Origin: Streptomyces sioyaensis
GTDB taxonomy: Bacteria > Actinomycetota > Actinomycetes > Streptomycetales > Streptomycetaceae
Length of the DNA: 64,000 nt
Assembly (NCBI RefSeq): GCF_004122735.1
Contig: NZ_SDIF01000002.1
Span: forward strand, 1 to 64,000
Direction: 5' to 3'
In this document: positions 43,341-52,228 of the stretch, in pieces
How positions within the stretch are numbered: position 1 is the stretch's first letter
Layout of the letters: the number at the start of each line of letters is the position of its first letter
Translations under genes and position numbers: made by a program
The notes under the pieces: model-generated
The model's database searches: none
What the model was told of the DNA's origin: nothing
What the model saw: only the letters and a program-made list of their open reading frames with translations

Positions 43341-44954
43341 TCAGCCCGCCTGGCCGGAGCACCCGGCCGGGGTCACCGCCGCACCCTTGGAGTACTTCCA
43401 CTCCGGGTCGAGCAGCTCGGTCTTGAGCTGCCGCGCCGCGGCCGGGCTCTCGACGATGTAGCCGAAGTCCTGCAGCCAGGCCGGGTAGAGGTTCTTGGAG
43501 CCGATGTAGAACGCCGAGTCGTCCACCGACACCAGCTTGTGGTGCAGCGCGTACGGCTTGCCGTCGCCCCAGGTGCGACTGTCCGAGCTGCGGAAAGAGG
43601 CGAGTTGCAGATTGCTGCACATCGCCCGCGACGCCTTCTCGTTGTCGCCGGTGCGGGCCAGGAGACGCTTGCGGAGGGTGTCGCTGATCTCGTCCAGAGA
43701 CTTGATCTGCGAGTAGCCCCCGCTGCCGACGGCGCCTCGGTTGGCGGGATCGCTGACGACGATGCGGACCTTCACGCCGGCGGCCAGCTTGGCCGCGAGC
43801 GTGTCATAGGTCCGGATGTCATAGCGCGGCAACGGCGGGCAGGTGGCGTTCAGGTCCTGCTGCGAGATCTCGACGTGGCTGCGCGCGCTCGCGATGAGCG
43901 AACGCAGCGCGTTCTCCTCGGGGTTGACCGTGTCGTAGTCGCGGTCGGCGTTGGTGTTGTCGTGCAGCCCCACGGTGCACTTGGTGTCCGGGGCCGTGGG
44001 CAGGTCCGGGTGGTATCCCGAGGAGGGGTCGGATTCCTTGATGCCGACGCCGAGACCGCCGACCGCGAGGACCGGGACGTCGCCGGCGGGCGCGGCGGGG
44101 GCGGAGTCCTCGTCCTTCTCCAGCGACGGCATGCAGGACGCCCCGTTCGACGTGGCGAGCCAGACCTTGGCCGGGTTGGACGAATTCTGGCAGGTCCACC
44201 CCCACAGCGTGTCGAGGTACTTCCCCGCGGACCGGGCGGCCGGCCCGGTGAGCGCCATGTCCACATCCGACACCGGGTGGGTGGTGTCGAGGTAGTCGTC
44301 CTTCCAGCCGTTGATCCCGCCCGTGACGGCCGTCGTCCCGTCGACCACCAGGAGCTTGGAGTGGTTCCAGGAGAAGGACGTCTTCGACGTGGTCATCGAC
44401 GCGACGTTCAGCGTGACGTTCTTGGCCGCCCCGCCGAGCTTGCCGATCAGTTCGTCCCGGTAGCGGGAGGGGACCACATTGAGGTGATAGAGCGGTGCGG
44501 CACCGACCAGGATGCGTACCCGGGGAGAGTGCCCCGCCGCGACGGACGCCTTGAGGCCGGCGACGATGGCGTCCTCGAACCCGCCGTTGGGAAACGGCGC
44601 CAGCGAGGAGATGTCCACGGTGCGCTGCGCGTCGGCGATGTTGCGGGTCATCTTGTCGAGCAGCCGCCGGGATCCCGTGCGGTTCGTGCAGGCGGGGTCG
44701 CCCCAGCAGCCAGGGGTCTGCAGCAGCCAGCCGGAGGGGTCGTCCCCCGGGGCGTCCAGCCGGTTGCCGTTGGTGCGCTGCCACACCGAACCTTCGAGGC
44801 CGGGCGAGGTTTCGCGCAGCGACCGCTCGATGGAGTCCAGGTGCGGGGTGGGCGGGGTGTCCGCCGCGTACGCCGACGAGGTCGGTAGCGCCGCGCACAC
44901 GGTCGTCAGGGCGACGGACGCCGGTATCAGGCGTCGGAGCCGGTGAGGAGCCAA
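43341..44954 (-). CDS. secreted phospholipase D-like protein
   Basis: A 537-residue preprotein. The signal peptide ([22 protein letters not shown]) is followed by two PLD half-sites: [18 protein letters not shown] near residue 200 and [18 protein letters not shown] near 480, each an HxK(x4)D. The arrangement matches the cardiolipin-synthase/PLD superfamily, which hydrolyses or transfers phosphodiester bonds through a phosphohistidine. Being secreted, it may attack phospholipids or nucleic acids outside the cell. The 285 bases upstream hold no gene. Confidence 0.88.
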   Translation of the reverse strand: MAPHRLRRLIPASVALTTVCAALPTSSAYAADTPPTPHLDSIERSLRETSPGLEGSVWQRTNGNRLDAPGDDPSGWLLQTPGCWGDPACTNRTGSRRLLDKMTRNIADAQRTVDISSLAPFPNGGFEDAIVAGLKASVAAGHSPRVRILVGAAPLYHLNVVPSRYRDELIGKLGGAAKNVTLNVASMTTSKTSFSWNHSKLLVVDGTTAVTGGINGWKDDYLDTTHPVSDVDMALTGPAARSAGKYLDTLWGWTCQNSSNPAKVWLATSNGASCMPSLEKDEDSAPAAPAGDVPVLAVGGLGVGIKESDPSSGYHPDLPTAPDTKCTVGLHDNTNADRDYDTVNPEENALRSLIASARSHVEISQQDLNATCPPLPRYDIRTYDTLAAKLAAGVKVRIVVSDPANRGAVGSGGYSQIKSLDEISDTLRKRLLARTGDNEKASRAMCSNLQLASFRSSDSRTWGDGKPYALHHKLVSVDDSAFYIGSKNLYPAWLQDFGYIVESPAAARQLKTELLDPEWKYSKGAAVTPAGCSGQAG

Positions 44955-45170
44955 GAGCTTTCCTTCTTACGGTGACGGGGAGAGCCGGGCGCTGACCAGC
45001 CGCCCGGCTCCGGTTGTTACCAGACGGTAGCGTCTCCTTCCTTATCTCCCCCGTACAGAAGACGATCTCCGCTACAACTTCTGTGGACGCACCGTCAGCT
45101 GCGGGGCCTCATGGCGGGAAGGGCCGTGCGGCGGGTGACGGGCGGCCTCCCGAACCGTGTCGGCAGCCGA

Positions 45171-45195
45171 GCATGACGAAGCGGAAGACGGGTAC
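45171..45195 (+). promoter_or_regulatory. candidate sigma-B-type stress promoter
   Basis: GCATG (45171-45175), a 14-base spacer and GGGTAC (45190-45195) fit the streptomycete sigma-B-like pattern GNNTN-N14-16-GGGTA(C/T). It lies 45 bases before the small gene at 45240. Short motifs of this kind occur by chance, so this is tentative. Confidence 0.35.
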
Positions 45196-45239
45196 CGGGC
45201 CAGGACACCGGATCCACCCATCGAGGAGGCACGTCACCG

Positions 45240-45482
45240 ATGCCCCGTAACGACACGACCGGCGAAGGCAACTCCCCGCTGCCCCACGATCTGCCGAGCC
45301 AGCAGGCCGATGCCGACAGCTCGGTGCCCGACCCGTGGGACCCCGAACTGTCGGAGCACGAGACCGACGGCCCCGACGAAACGATCCCCGACACCGACCA
45401 GGCCGGCACCGGGCGGGCCGGCGGTCCCCAGGGCGCGGGCGTCCACCCCGACCAGCCGATCCCGCATGAACCGGTCGACTGA
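45240..45482 (+). CDS. small acidic hypothetical protein, 80 residues
   Basis: Begins at ATG 45240 with GAGGAGG upstream. The whole product is Asp/Glu/Pro/Gly-rich and probably disordered (DPWDPELSEHETDGPDETIPDTDQAG). No domain recognised. A possible sigma-B-type promoter ahead suggests a stress-related role, but that is inference. A perfect terminator follows. Confidence 0.65.
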   Translation: MPRNDTTGEGNSPLPHDLPSQQADADSSVPDPWDPELSEHETDGPDETIPDTDQAGTGRAGGPQGAGVHPDQPIPHEPVD

Positions 45483-45523
45483 CGGCACACGCCCTGCCTG
45501 TCCCGCTTCCCGTCCCGTCTCCG

Positions 45524-45552
45524 GCTGCCCTGAGCGTCTCGCTCAGGGCAGC
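45524..45552. terminator. 13-bp perfect hairpin terminator
   Basis: GCTGCCCTGAGCG (45524-45536) pairs with CGCTCAGGGCAGC (45540-45552) around TCT. Confidence 0.88.
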
Positions 45553-45767
45553 GCGGCGTCCGGCACCCCGTCACCGGCCCGGCCGACCGGGTTCTTCTCC
45601 TCGGCCGTCTTCCGACTCGTCTTCCGAGCGTCTCGTGGGACGTCCTCTTGGGGCGGCCAGGTGAGTCCGCCCCGACCCGGAACCGCTCTTCCCGCTCCCG
45701 TCCTGTACCGCGACGTACATTGCGGCTGGGGCCCGCGCCGGCCCCTCCCACGAGATCGGAATGTGCC

Positions 45768-45971
45768 ATGAACTGCTATGACTGTGTGCCGGACGGCGAC
45801 GCCCCCGCGGTGGCCATCTGCCGGAACTGCGGCGCCGCCCTGTGCGAGCAGCACGCCTTGTCCGCACCACAGACCGTGGTGCGGGTGCACGGTGTCGGTA
45901 AGACCACCGCGCCGGCGATGGCCCGCCGCATCGTGTGCACGGTCTGCCGGGGGGCGACCCAGGAGGAATGA
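45768..45971 (+). CDS. DUF2180 zinc-ribbon-like small protein
   Basis: A 67-residue protein with three Cys pairs: MNCYDC, CRNCGAALCEQHAL and VCTVCRG. This is the DUF2180 pattern of streptomycetes, a B-box-like zinc-binding fold of unknown role. The ATG at 45768 is set by the N-terminal CYDC motif; the ribosome site is weak (GATCGGA). Confidence 0.88.
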   Translation: MNCYDCVPDGDAPAVAICRNCGAALCEQHALSAPQTVVRVHGVGKTTAPAMARRIVCTVCRGATQEE

Positions 45972-45999
45972 GTCCGGCGCCGGTCCGGCGGGTGGCAGG

Positions 46000-46737
46000 A
46001 TGCGTGCGGTGACGACCTTCGTATTGATCCCGGGCGCCGCCTGTGGCCCATGGCACTGGCATCTGCTGGACGCGGAGTTGCGGGCCCGCGGCCATGACGT
46101 GGTGAGCGTGGAGCTGCCGTGCGAGGACGATACGGCCGGGCTGGAGGAGTACGCGGACGCGGTCGTGGACGCCGTTGCGGGGCGGCGACGGCTGACGCTC
46201 GTGGCGCACTCCTTTGCCGGCTTCACCGCGCCCTTGGTCTGTGCCCGGGTACCGGTGGACGCGTTGGTCTTGCTGGCGGCGATGGTGCCCGTGCCCGGGG
46301 AGACACCGGGGGAGTGGTGGGCGGCGACGCGGCACCCGGACTCCGCGGTCAGACGGGCCGGGCGGGCCGCGCAGCGGGCGGGGGCCGGGGCGGCGCAGGG
46401 CGAGATGCCGGAATCGGCGGTGCCGGGCTCCGCGGCGGATCCGTTCTTCCAGGATCTGCCGCCGGCCCTGGCGGCACAGGCAGCGGTCCGCTGGCGGCGG
46501 CAGTCGGACACCCCGGCCACGCGGCCCTGGCCGATGACGTCCTGGCCGCCCGTGACGACCCGGTTCCTGTTGTGCCGTCAGGACCGTCTCTTTCCGGCTC
46601 CGTTCCTGCGTACCGTGGTGGCCGACCGCCTCGGCACGGTGCCCGACGAGATGGAGGGCGGGCACTTCCCGATGCTGTCCCGTCCCGCCGAACTCGCCGA
46701 CCGGCTGGAACGCTACCGCCGCACAGTCACGAGATGA
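46000..46737 (+). CDS. alpha/beta-fold hydrolase (EstC/Abhydrolase_6 type)
   Basis: A 245-residue hydrolase: TFVLIPGAACGPWHWHLLDAELRARGHDVVSVELP is the N-terminal signature, VAHSFAGF holds the nucleophile Ser, and EMEGGHFPMLSRP the catalytic His. Start ATG 46000 fits the family; the open frame upstream overlaps the DUF2180 gene in another frame and is not coding. Ends 4 bases before a convergent terminator. Confidence 0.88.
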   Translation: MRAVTTFVLIPGAACGPWHWHLLDAELRARGHDVVSVELPCEDDTAGLEEYADAVVDAVAGRRRLTLVAHSFAGFTAPLVCARVPVDALVLLAAMVPVPGETPGEWWAATRHPDSAVRRAGRAAQRAGAGAAQGEMPESAVPGSAADPFFQDLPPALAAQAAVRWRRQSDTPATRPWPMTSWPPVTTRFLLCRQDRLFPAPFLRTVVADRLGTVPDEMEGGHFPMLSRPAELADRLERYRRTVTR

Positions 46738-46740
46738 CCG

Positions 46741-46780
46741 GCGGCCCCGCTCGGCTGCCTGACCGACCGAGCGGGGCCGC
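46741..46780. terminator. 14-bp perfect bidirectional terminator
   Basis: GCGGCCCCGCTCGG (46741-46754) and CCGAGCGGGGCCGC (46767-46780) are exact complements between convergent genes. Confidence 0.88.
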
Positions 46781-46785
46781 GAGGC

Positions 46786-47427
46786 TCAACTCACCCTGGC
46801 GGAGCCCGCGTTCGGGTAGGGCAGATGAGCCAGTGCGGCGATCAACCGCACCGGCAGGTACGCCGGCCAGTGCGGCCGGGCCGCCTGGTAGGAGACGTAC
46901 CCGACGGACCTGCCCACCTGGACCTCGTCCGGCGTCTCCGCCTGGTAGACCACCCGGCAGTGGCCCGCGGCTTTTTTGGCGCGTTCCCACAGCGCGGGCG
47001 CGGGCTTCCGCTCGGCCTCGGTCCGCGGGGTGAAGATCCGGTCCCCGAAGTCGGACCAGGCGAACGGGCGGGTGTCGGCCCAGTCCTTGTCGATCACTTC
47101 CTTCAGCTTCGCCGCACGCGCCGCGTCCGTGGCGCCCCACGAGGGCGGCACGTTGGTGATCAGGCCGACCGGAATGTGGCGGGCACGCAGCGCACGCAGA
47201 TGCTCGGCGGCTCCCGGCATGTACCGCACGCTCTCGTCCTCGGCCGTGTGCACCAGCGTCTCGCCGAGGTCGAAGTACACCATGACGCATCCTCGTGCGC
47301 GTCCTGCGTCCTCGGTGGTGCGCGGTATGCGGGTGGCCGCACTCGCGGTCGGCACGCTTAACGCGGCCAGGCCGCCCAGGGCGAGCAGCAGGAGCCAGCT
47401 GGTTCTGCGACCGGATGTCTTCTTCAT
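46786..47427 (-). CDS. exported HAD-superfamily hydrolase-like protein
   Basis: A 213-residue protein with an export signal (TSWLLLLALGGLAALSVPTASAA). HAD motif I is VYFDLGETLVHT, motif II the Thr/Asn of GLITNVPP, and motif III the Lys of ERKPAPALW. The expected final acidic motif appears only as AETPDEVQVGRSVGY. HAD proteins are normally cytoplasmic phosphatases, so export is unusual. Substrate unknown. Confidence 0.8.
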   Translation of the reverse strand: MKKTSGRRTSWLLLLALGGLAALSVPTASAATRIPRTTEDAGRARGCVMVYFDLGETLVHTAEDESVRYMPGAAEHLRALRARHIPVGLITNVPPSWGATDAARAAKLKEVIDKDWADTRPFAWSDFGDRIFTPRTEAERKPAPALWERAKKAAGHCRVVYQAETPDEVQVGRSVGYVSYQAARPHWPAYLPVRLIAALAHLPYPNAGSARVS

Positions 47428-47605
47428 GGGGGATGGCCTTCCCGTAGGGGGACATCCGATCGTATATGCGCCATGTGCACGTCACTCGGGAGACTGGCGC
47501 AGTCCAGCCAGAGTTTCCGGCGGTGTGACGGCCGGCCGGCGGGGGCGGTGTGAGGTGAGCGTGAAGGCTACGAAGCCCGCGGAGCCCCGTGGCCTCCGCG
47601 GGGTG

Positions 47606-47794
47606 TCAGGATTCCAGGAGCTTGCGCTTCTCCGCCTGGAATTCGGCGTCGGTGAGCACTCCTTGATCCTTCAGCTCGGTCAGCTTCTTCAGCTGGGCGA
47701 TCTTGATGCTCATGTCGTCGGGCGGATCCGTGGCAGGCGGTCCGGCATCGGCTTCGCCGCCTTGCCTCTCCTGCTCGTAGTCCTGATCACTCAC
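47606..47794 (-). CDS. small SHOCT-domain protein
   Basis: About 62 residues; the C-terminal half MSIKIAQLKKLTELKDQGVLTDAEFQAEKRKLLES is a typical SHOCT motif (short C-terminal oligomerisation domain). The acidic N-terminus is DYEQERQGGEADAGPPATDPPDD. GTG start at 47794 with GAGG ahead. Role unknown. Confidence 0.75.
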   Translation of the reverse strand: MSDQDYEQERQGGEADAGPPATDPPDDMSIKIAQLKKLTELKDQGVLTDAEFQAEKRKLLES

Positions 47795-48208
47795 GGGGAC
47801 ACCTCGCTCACTCTCCGGCTCGCACCCTGCCCTGGCGTGCGGCTCCGGGCGCATCGGGCCAGATCCGCGGCCCACGGTCTCCATTGCACCGCCCCGCGCA
47901 GCCGCCCGCATTTTGGTGGAGCGGCGGACCTGGGGAAAAGGGCCGTGGGTGCGGAGAACCGGGACACTCGGCGACAGTGCCGGATCCCCCGGACGGCCGG
48001 ATGGCCGCATGCCGATTTCCCGGAGCCGGCCGGGGCGGGTGCGCAGTGCAGCCTTCTGTGCCGCGCGGCCTCGCTGCTCCAGTGCGGTCAAATCGTCAGA
48101 CCCGGAGGTGAGATGCGCCGGGAACATACCCGTGGAACCTTGGAAGGGTTCCCAGCGCACCCCGGCAGGTGGCCGGTCAGCAGCTACTCTTCCGCAACGA
48201 GGCGAGCC
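47795..48208. other. intergenic stretch, no supported gene
   Basis: About 410 bases between divergent small genes. It holds an in-frame ATG at 48113 with a strong GGAGGTGAG, a possible alternative start for the following membrane protein. Other open frames here look like chance. Confidence 0.4.
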
Positions 48209-48595
48209 ATGACCAAAAGTAGATCCGTCACCGGGTGGACGAGGTTTGCCGCGGTGCTGCTGGTATTCGGCGGTGCCATGACGATTCTGGCGGGCATTTC
48301 CGCCATCTTCGACGACAGGATTTTCGTCACCACCCGGCACTATCTCTTCAGCTTCGACGTCATCGGCTGGGGATGGGCCCATCTGATCCTGGGAATCGTC
48401 ATCGTGCTGGCCGGCCTCTCGCTCTTCAAGGGAGCGACCTGGGCGCGCATCGTCGCGGTGGTCCTGGCGGGCCTCGGCGCGGTCGCGAATTTCCTCTGGA
48501 TCCCGCACTACCCGCTCTGGGCCCTCACCCTTCTGGCCATCGACGTCGTCATCATCTGGGCGCTGTGCGTGGGCGACCGGCGCGCTCACACCTGA
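48209..48595 (+). CDS. DUF7144-type membrane protein
   Basis: A 128-residue protein with four helices: FAAVLLVFGGAMTILAGISAIF, WGWAHLILGIVIVLAGLSLF, ARIVAVVLAGLGAVANFLW and ALTLLAIDVVIIWALCV. It matches the common streptomycete family beginning GWTRFAAVLLVFGGAM. ATG 48209 fits relatives, although an ATG 96 bases upstream in frame has a better ribosome site and would add 32 residues. Function unknown. Confidence 0.82.
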   Translation: MTKSRSVTGWTRFAAVLLVFGGAMTILAGISAIFDDRIFVTTRHYLFSFDVIGWGWAHLILGIVIVLAGLSLFKGATWARIVAVVLAGLGAVANFLWIPHYPLWALTLLAIDVVIIWALCVGDRRAHT

Positions 48596-48945
48596 CGCCG
48601 CGCAGGCCGGACCGGAGGCGTGCCGCGGCGCGACCTCACAAGGCCCCCGACCCTGCCTGACCAGCGCTTCGAAGATGTTTCCGAGCAGGTAGGGCGGGCC
48701 GTCCCGCCGCGGCCATGGCCCGCCAGCGCCGGGCGCGGATCTGAGTAGCGGTACTCATGACAGCGCCCGCGGCGCGCCGGGACGCTGAAGCGGATGAGTG
48801 CGCGTGGCGGGTCGGACCGACCCGGTCCCGTACGGGGTGCTGCGACGGCTGAGGGCCGCCGTACGCGCCGTACGTGGGGACCGCGGTCTGCCCGCTCCCC
48901 TGGGTGGACCGCGCCGACCCGTACCCCACGCTTTGAGGCTGATCC
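48596..48945. other. intergenic stretch, no supported gene
   Basis: About 350 bases between two membrane-protein genes. I see no ribosome site, family pattern or hairpin here worth calling. Confidence 0.4.
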
Positions 48946-49608
48946 GTGAAGGCCATGACCGTTCCCCGCATGCTCCCGCCCGCGCTGGCCGCGGCCGTGC
49001 TCCTCGCCCTGGCCCTGTCGGGCCTCAGCCCGCACGACCGCCCCACCTGGCTGATGGAGACCTGCTGGGTGATCGTCGGCCTGCCGCTGCTGGTCGTGGT
49101 CTGGAGGCGCTTCCCGCTCAGCCCGCTGCTGTGCTGTCTGCTCGCCCTGCACGCGCTGATCCTGATCGTCGGCGGCCACTACACCTACGCCGAGGTTCCG
49201 CTGGGTCACTGGGTGCAGGACGCGCTGGACCTCTCCCGCAATCCGTACGACCGCCTCGGGCACCTGGCCCAGGGCTTCGTGCCCGCCATCCTGGTACGGG
49301 AGCTGCTGATCCGTACCTCCCCCTTGCGCGGCAGCGCCTGGCTGGCTCCGCTGACCGTCTGCGCATGCCTGGCGTTCAGCGCGTTCTTCGAGCTGATCGA
49401 GTGGTGGACGGCGCTGGCGCGCGGGGCCGCGGCCGATGCCTTCCTAGCCACGCAAGGGGACCGCTGGGACACCCAATGGGACATGGCCTGCGCTCTCCTC
49501 GGAGCGGTCGTCTCGCTCCTGCTCCTCAGTCGCCTCCACGACCGTCAGCTCGCCCGCTACGGCACCGTGCGGGCGCAGTCGGCGGAGCCGGCGCAGTCGA
49601 CCGCCTGA
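48946..49608 (+). CDS. DUF2238 (YjdF-type) membrane protein
   Basis: A 220-residue protein with about six helices. TYAEVPLGHWVQDALDLSRNPYDRLGHLAQGFVPAILVRELL and CLAFSAFFELIEWW, DTQWDMACALLGAVVSLLLL are the conserved DUF2238 blocks. GTG 48946 with GAGG upstream; ATG 48955 is possible. Function unknown. Confidence 0.88.
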   Translation: MKAMTVPRMLPPALAAAVLLALALSGLSPHDRPTWLMETCWVIVGLPLLVVVWRRFPLSPLLCCLLALHALILIVGGHYTYAEVPLGHWVQDALDLSRNPYDRLGHLAQGFVPAILVRELLIRTSPLRGSAWLAPLTVCACLAFSAFFELIEWWTALARGAAADAFLATQGDRWDTQWDMACALLGAVVSLLLLSRLHDRQLARYGTVRAQSAEPAQSTA

Positions 49609-49614
49609 CGGCTC

Positions 49615-49667
49615 GGCCGCCGGCCGTTGCCGGCGGCCCACGTGGTGCGGTGGCAGCGCACCACGTG
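49615..49667. terminator. two adjacent perfect hairpins between convergent genes
   Basis: First: GGCCGCCGGC (49615-49624) with GCCGGCGGCC (49629-49638). Second: CACGTGGTGCG (49639-49649) with CGCACCACGTG (49657-49667). They abut and can stop transcription from both sides. Confidence 0.82.
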
Positions 49668-49732
49668 CGGTGGCGGGCCTGCGTCGGCCGGGCCGCCCGG
49701 CCCGGCCGCTTGTCGGAGGGAGTCGTCGGGCC

Positions 49733-50410
49733 TCAGACCCGCGCGGAGAACGGGCAGGCCCAGTCGGCCGGCTTGGGCCGGCCCGAGTAGCGACGGGCCT
49801 CGGAGAGCTTCTCGTACTCCAGCAGATTGGGGTTGATGTCGCCCTGCAGAAGGATGTCCTGCTTGCGTATCTTCTCCTGCAGCCGGTCCCACAGGCCGGC
49901 GGCCTTGATCCGGTTGAACTGGTCGTGCGAGTTGAAGGCCAGCATCGGGAAGGGCGGGCGGCGGCCGATGCGCCGGTGGGTTTCGTGCAGCCCGATCACG
50001 AAGAACGGGTGCCCGGCGACGCTGTACGCGAACGCACCTGACGACGGGTCGGGGTCGTACCCCTCGGCCCAGGGGTGCGAGCGGCTGTCATGGTCGTGCA
50101 CCGCCTGCAGGTGCTGCCACAGCAGCTGCTCGAACTCGGTCTCCTCCAGTTGCAGCGGACCCGAGAAGGTGGCCACGAAGCTGGTGAAGGGCTTGGCGGC
50201 CCAGTCCACCGCCTCCACATACGCCTGCAGATCGGCCGCCATCTGCTCGGCCGCCGCATCATCCCCGAACCAGGTGTAATGGCGGTGCGTGATGCCCCCC
50301 TGTCGCCAGGCCGACCGGCCCGCGAGACAGGCAAAGGAATCGCCGAGCAGGAACTGCCCGACTTCGGTGGCGGCGGTGGCGGCCGAGGTGGCGATGGCTT
50401 CAACCGTCAT
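49733..50410 (-). CDS. YqcI/YcgG-family (GntA-like) protein
   Basis: A 225-residue protein matching the YqcI/YcgG family: FLLGDSFACLAGRSAW near the start, YTWFGDDAAAEQMAADLQAYVEAV, DPDPSSGAFAYSVAGHPFFVIGLH, PFPMLAFNSHDQFNRIK, QGDINPNLLEY and the C-terminal WACPFSARV. One member, GntA of guanitoxin biosynthesis, is a haem-dependent N-hydroxylase of a guanidino amino acid. Whether this protein binds haem is unknown, but the Cys-Pro near the end is notable. Start ATG 50410 (AAGG upstream). Confidence 0.85.
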   Translation of the reverse strand: MTVEAIATSAATAATEVGQFLLGDSFACLAGRSAWRQGGITHRHYTWFGDDAAAEQMAADLQAYVEAVDWAAKPFTSFVATFSGPLQLEETEFEQLLWQHLQAVHDHDSRSHPWAEGYDPDPSSGAFAYSVAGHPFFVIGLHETHRRIGRRPPFPMLAFNSHDQFNRIKAAGLWDRLQEKIRKQDILLQGDINPNLLEYEKLSEARRYSGRPKPADWACPFSARV

Positions 50411-50764
50411 GTTCGTGACCTTCGGTGAGGGGGGCATTACCCGAGGTGGGGCCCGGTTGGGAGTAGGACCCTGGCAGTCAAGATCGGTCGAGGCCGGTTC
50501 GTCAAGATACATCCGGAGAGCCCCCTCGGCGCACCCCCGCCGACAGCGTCAGGACCGCGGCTGCGGCGGTCCGATCGCGGCCGTTTTCGGCACGCTCCGG
50601 CCCGCCACGCGGCTGCCGGGGCCCGCACGCCCCGGACACCGGTCGGCCGGTCCGAGCCCTGCGCCGGCGGCTCGGACGGTCGGCTGATCCGTCCCGTCCG
50701 CCGGCTGCGGCAGCCGGGGCGGCCGCGGGGTGGCTGGGTGGCAGACGGGATCGGGGAACGCGGG
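50411..50764. other. intergenic stretch, no supported gene
   Basis: About 350 very GC-rich bases between two minus-strand genes. Several imperfect GC hairpins could end the Lys-rich-protein transcript, but none is clear enough to call. Confidence 0.4.
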
Positions 50765-51475
50765 TCAGGCCGAGGCGGGCGCGGCTTCCTCGGCGGCCTC
50801 CACGGCATCCTTCGCCTTGGTCCCGGTACCGGCCTGGGGAGCGGGGGCGGGGCGGGAGTAGAAGACGCTGCGTCCCTGCTTGCTGCGGTGCGCCAGTCCC
50901 TTGGCGACGAGCGAGGTCTCCAGGGTGTTGCGCACGGCGGTCTCCGGCGCGCCGTGGTCCGGGTGCTCCTGTCCCAGCAGCTTGGTCACTTCCGCCACGG
51001 TGCGCGGCTGCTCGTCGAGCAGCGCGAGCACGCGGTCGGCGCGAGTGGAGTTCTTCTGGCGGGCCTTGACCCGGGACGTCGTGGCCTTCCGTGTCTTCTT
51101 CGTGCCGCCCGCAACCTTGGCCGGGGGCTTCGTCGCGCTCCGCGCCGCCTTGGCCGGGGCCTTCTTCGCCGGCTTCTTCGCCGGCTTCGCCTTCGGCGCG
51201 GGGGCGTCCGGTCGTCGTGCCGCGGGTACCGTCACCGGCGGCGCCACCTCGGGGTCGGCCTCCGCGGGCTGCGGCGCGACGGGTTCCTCCGGTGCCGGAG
51301 TTCCGAGGTGCAGCTGGATGTCCTCCAGCTTCGCCCTGAGCTTCTGCAGCTCGTCGATGTCGTGTGTGATGCGCTCCAGCTTGGCAGCAACCTGTGCAGC
51401 GAACTCCGAGTCTGACATGACAACAGCCTGCTCTCTCTCGCCTGATCGATCTGCGGTTGGCTGGATGTTACTCAT
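50765..51475 (-). CDS. Lys/Ala-rich protein with coiled coil and C-terminal winged helix
   Basis: A 236-residue protein in three parts. Residues of about 20-55 form a coiled coil (AAQVAAKLERITHDIDELQKLRAKLEDIQ). A Pro/Glu-rich spacer leads to a histone-H1-like basic region (KPAKKPAKKAPAKAARSATK, KKTRKATTSRVKARQK). The C-terminal part is a winged-helix-like domain (TRADRVLALLDEQPRTVAEV followed by TKLLGQ, AVRNTLETSLVAKGL, RSKQGRSVFYSRP). This suggests a DNA-binding, perhaps nucleoid-associated, regulator. ATG 51475 with GGAGAG; ATG 51418 is an alternative start. Confidence 0.78.
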   Translation of the reverse strand: MSNIQPTADRSGEREQAVVMSDSEFAAQVAAKLERITHDIDELQKLRAKLEDIQLHLGTPAPEEPVAPQPAEADPEVAPPVTVPAARRPDAPAPKAKPAKKPAKKAPAKAARSATKPPAKVAGGTKKTRKATTSRVKARQKNSTRADRVLALLDEQPRTVAEVTKLLGQEHPDHGAPETAVRNTLETSLVAKGLAHRSKQGRSVFYSRPAPAPQAGTGTKAKDAVEAAEEAAPASA

Positions 51476-51729
51476 CTCTCTCCGCAATTAACCCAAGGTC
51501 TTTTGTCCTTGTCCTGGGGGTGCTTGGTCGATGAGAGTAATGTTGCCGCCGAACCCGCCTTCCGCTGCGGGGAGTTGGGGTCTTCTCCAGACTCTCTGAG
51601 CAGGGAAGAAAAGAGTCTGTAATGAGCCATCCGGGAGATGGCAGGGGCCCCGCGGGCCGTCGCGCCGTAGAACCGAACTCCACCCGTTTTTCACTCCTTT
51701 GAGGCTTTTGATCGAAGGCTCGTCATGGC

Positions 51730-51763
51730 CTTGTTCGGTGTCATGGACTTGTTCGGTGTCATG
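51730..51763. repeat. two tandem 18-bp direct repeats
   Basis: CTTGTTCGGTGTCATG occurs at 51730-51745 and 51748-51763, with a partial third copy following. The 51476-52018 stretch between divergent genes has no supported gene; it also holds a G-rich run and a second repeat set (51834-51863). Confidence 0.7.
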
Positions 51764-51833
51764 TCTTGTTGGGTGTGGGAGTGGGAGTGGGTGTGGGGGG
51801 CGGCGTTCGCGTTGGGTGTCGGTGCCCTGCCGC

Positions 51834-51863
51834 CGTCCGTTCCCGTCCGTTCGCGTCCGTTCC
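51834..51863. repeat. three tandem copies of a 10-bp repeat
   Basis: CGTCCGTTC(C/G) is repeated three times without spacers, about 155 bases ahead of the ferredoxin gene. Possibly a regulator array or simple slippage. Confidence 0.65.
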
Positions 51864-52018
51864 TGGAAATGACCGGGTTCACGGCCCTCGGGCCGCCTTT
51901 GCCGAGCACTCTGCGCAACCCCCCCGAATGGCCCCGCATAGCCTGCGCCGCACCGGGATCGGCAGTAGACAGAGGCGACGGGTATGACGGGCACCGGCAG
52001 CGGGAGGAGTGGCTCGGG

Positions 52019-52228
52019 ATGCATGTCGTCGTCGACCTCAATCGCTGTCAGGGCTATGCGCAGTGCGCGTTCCTGGCCCCCCGCGTCTTCACGATGCACG
52101 GCGAGGAGAGCCTGCTGTACACCCCGGTCGTCCCGGAAGACCAGCGGGAACGGGTGCGGCGGGCCGTGGCCGCATGTCCGGTGCAGGCGATCCTCGTGGG
52201 CGAGGAGGCAGGCGCCGGTGCTCGGTGA
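52019..52228 (+). CDS. [3Fe-4S]-type ferredoxin of a P450 system
   Basis: A 69-residue ferredoxin: VVDLNRCQGYAQCAFLAPRVF and AVAACPVQAI give the C-x5-C ... CP pattern of P450-partner 3Fe-4S ferredoxins. ATG 52019 with GGAGGAG; the open frame upstream is low-complexity and not family-like. It overlaps the reductase start by 11 bases. It should pass electrons from the reductase to the P450 two genes on. Confidence 0.9.
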   Translation: MHVVVDLNRCQGYAQCAFLAPRVFTMHGEESLLYTPVVPEDQRERVRRAVAACPVQAILVGEEAGAGAR

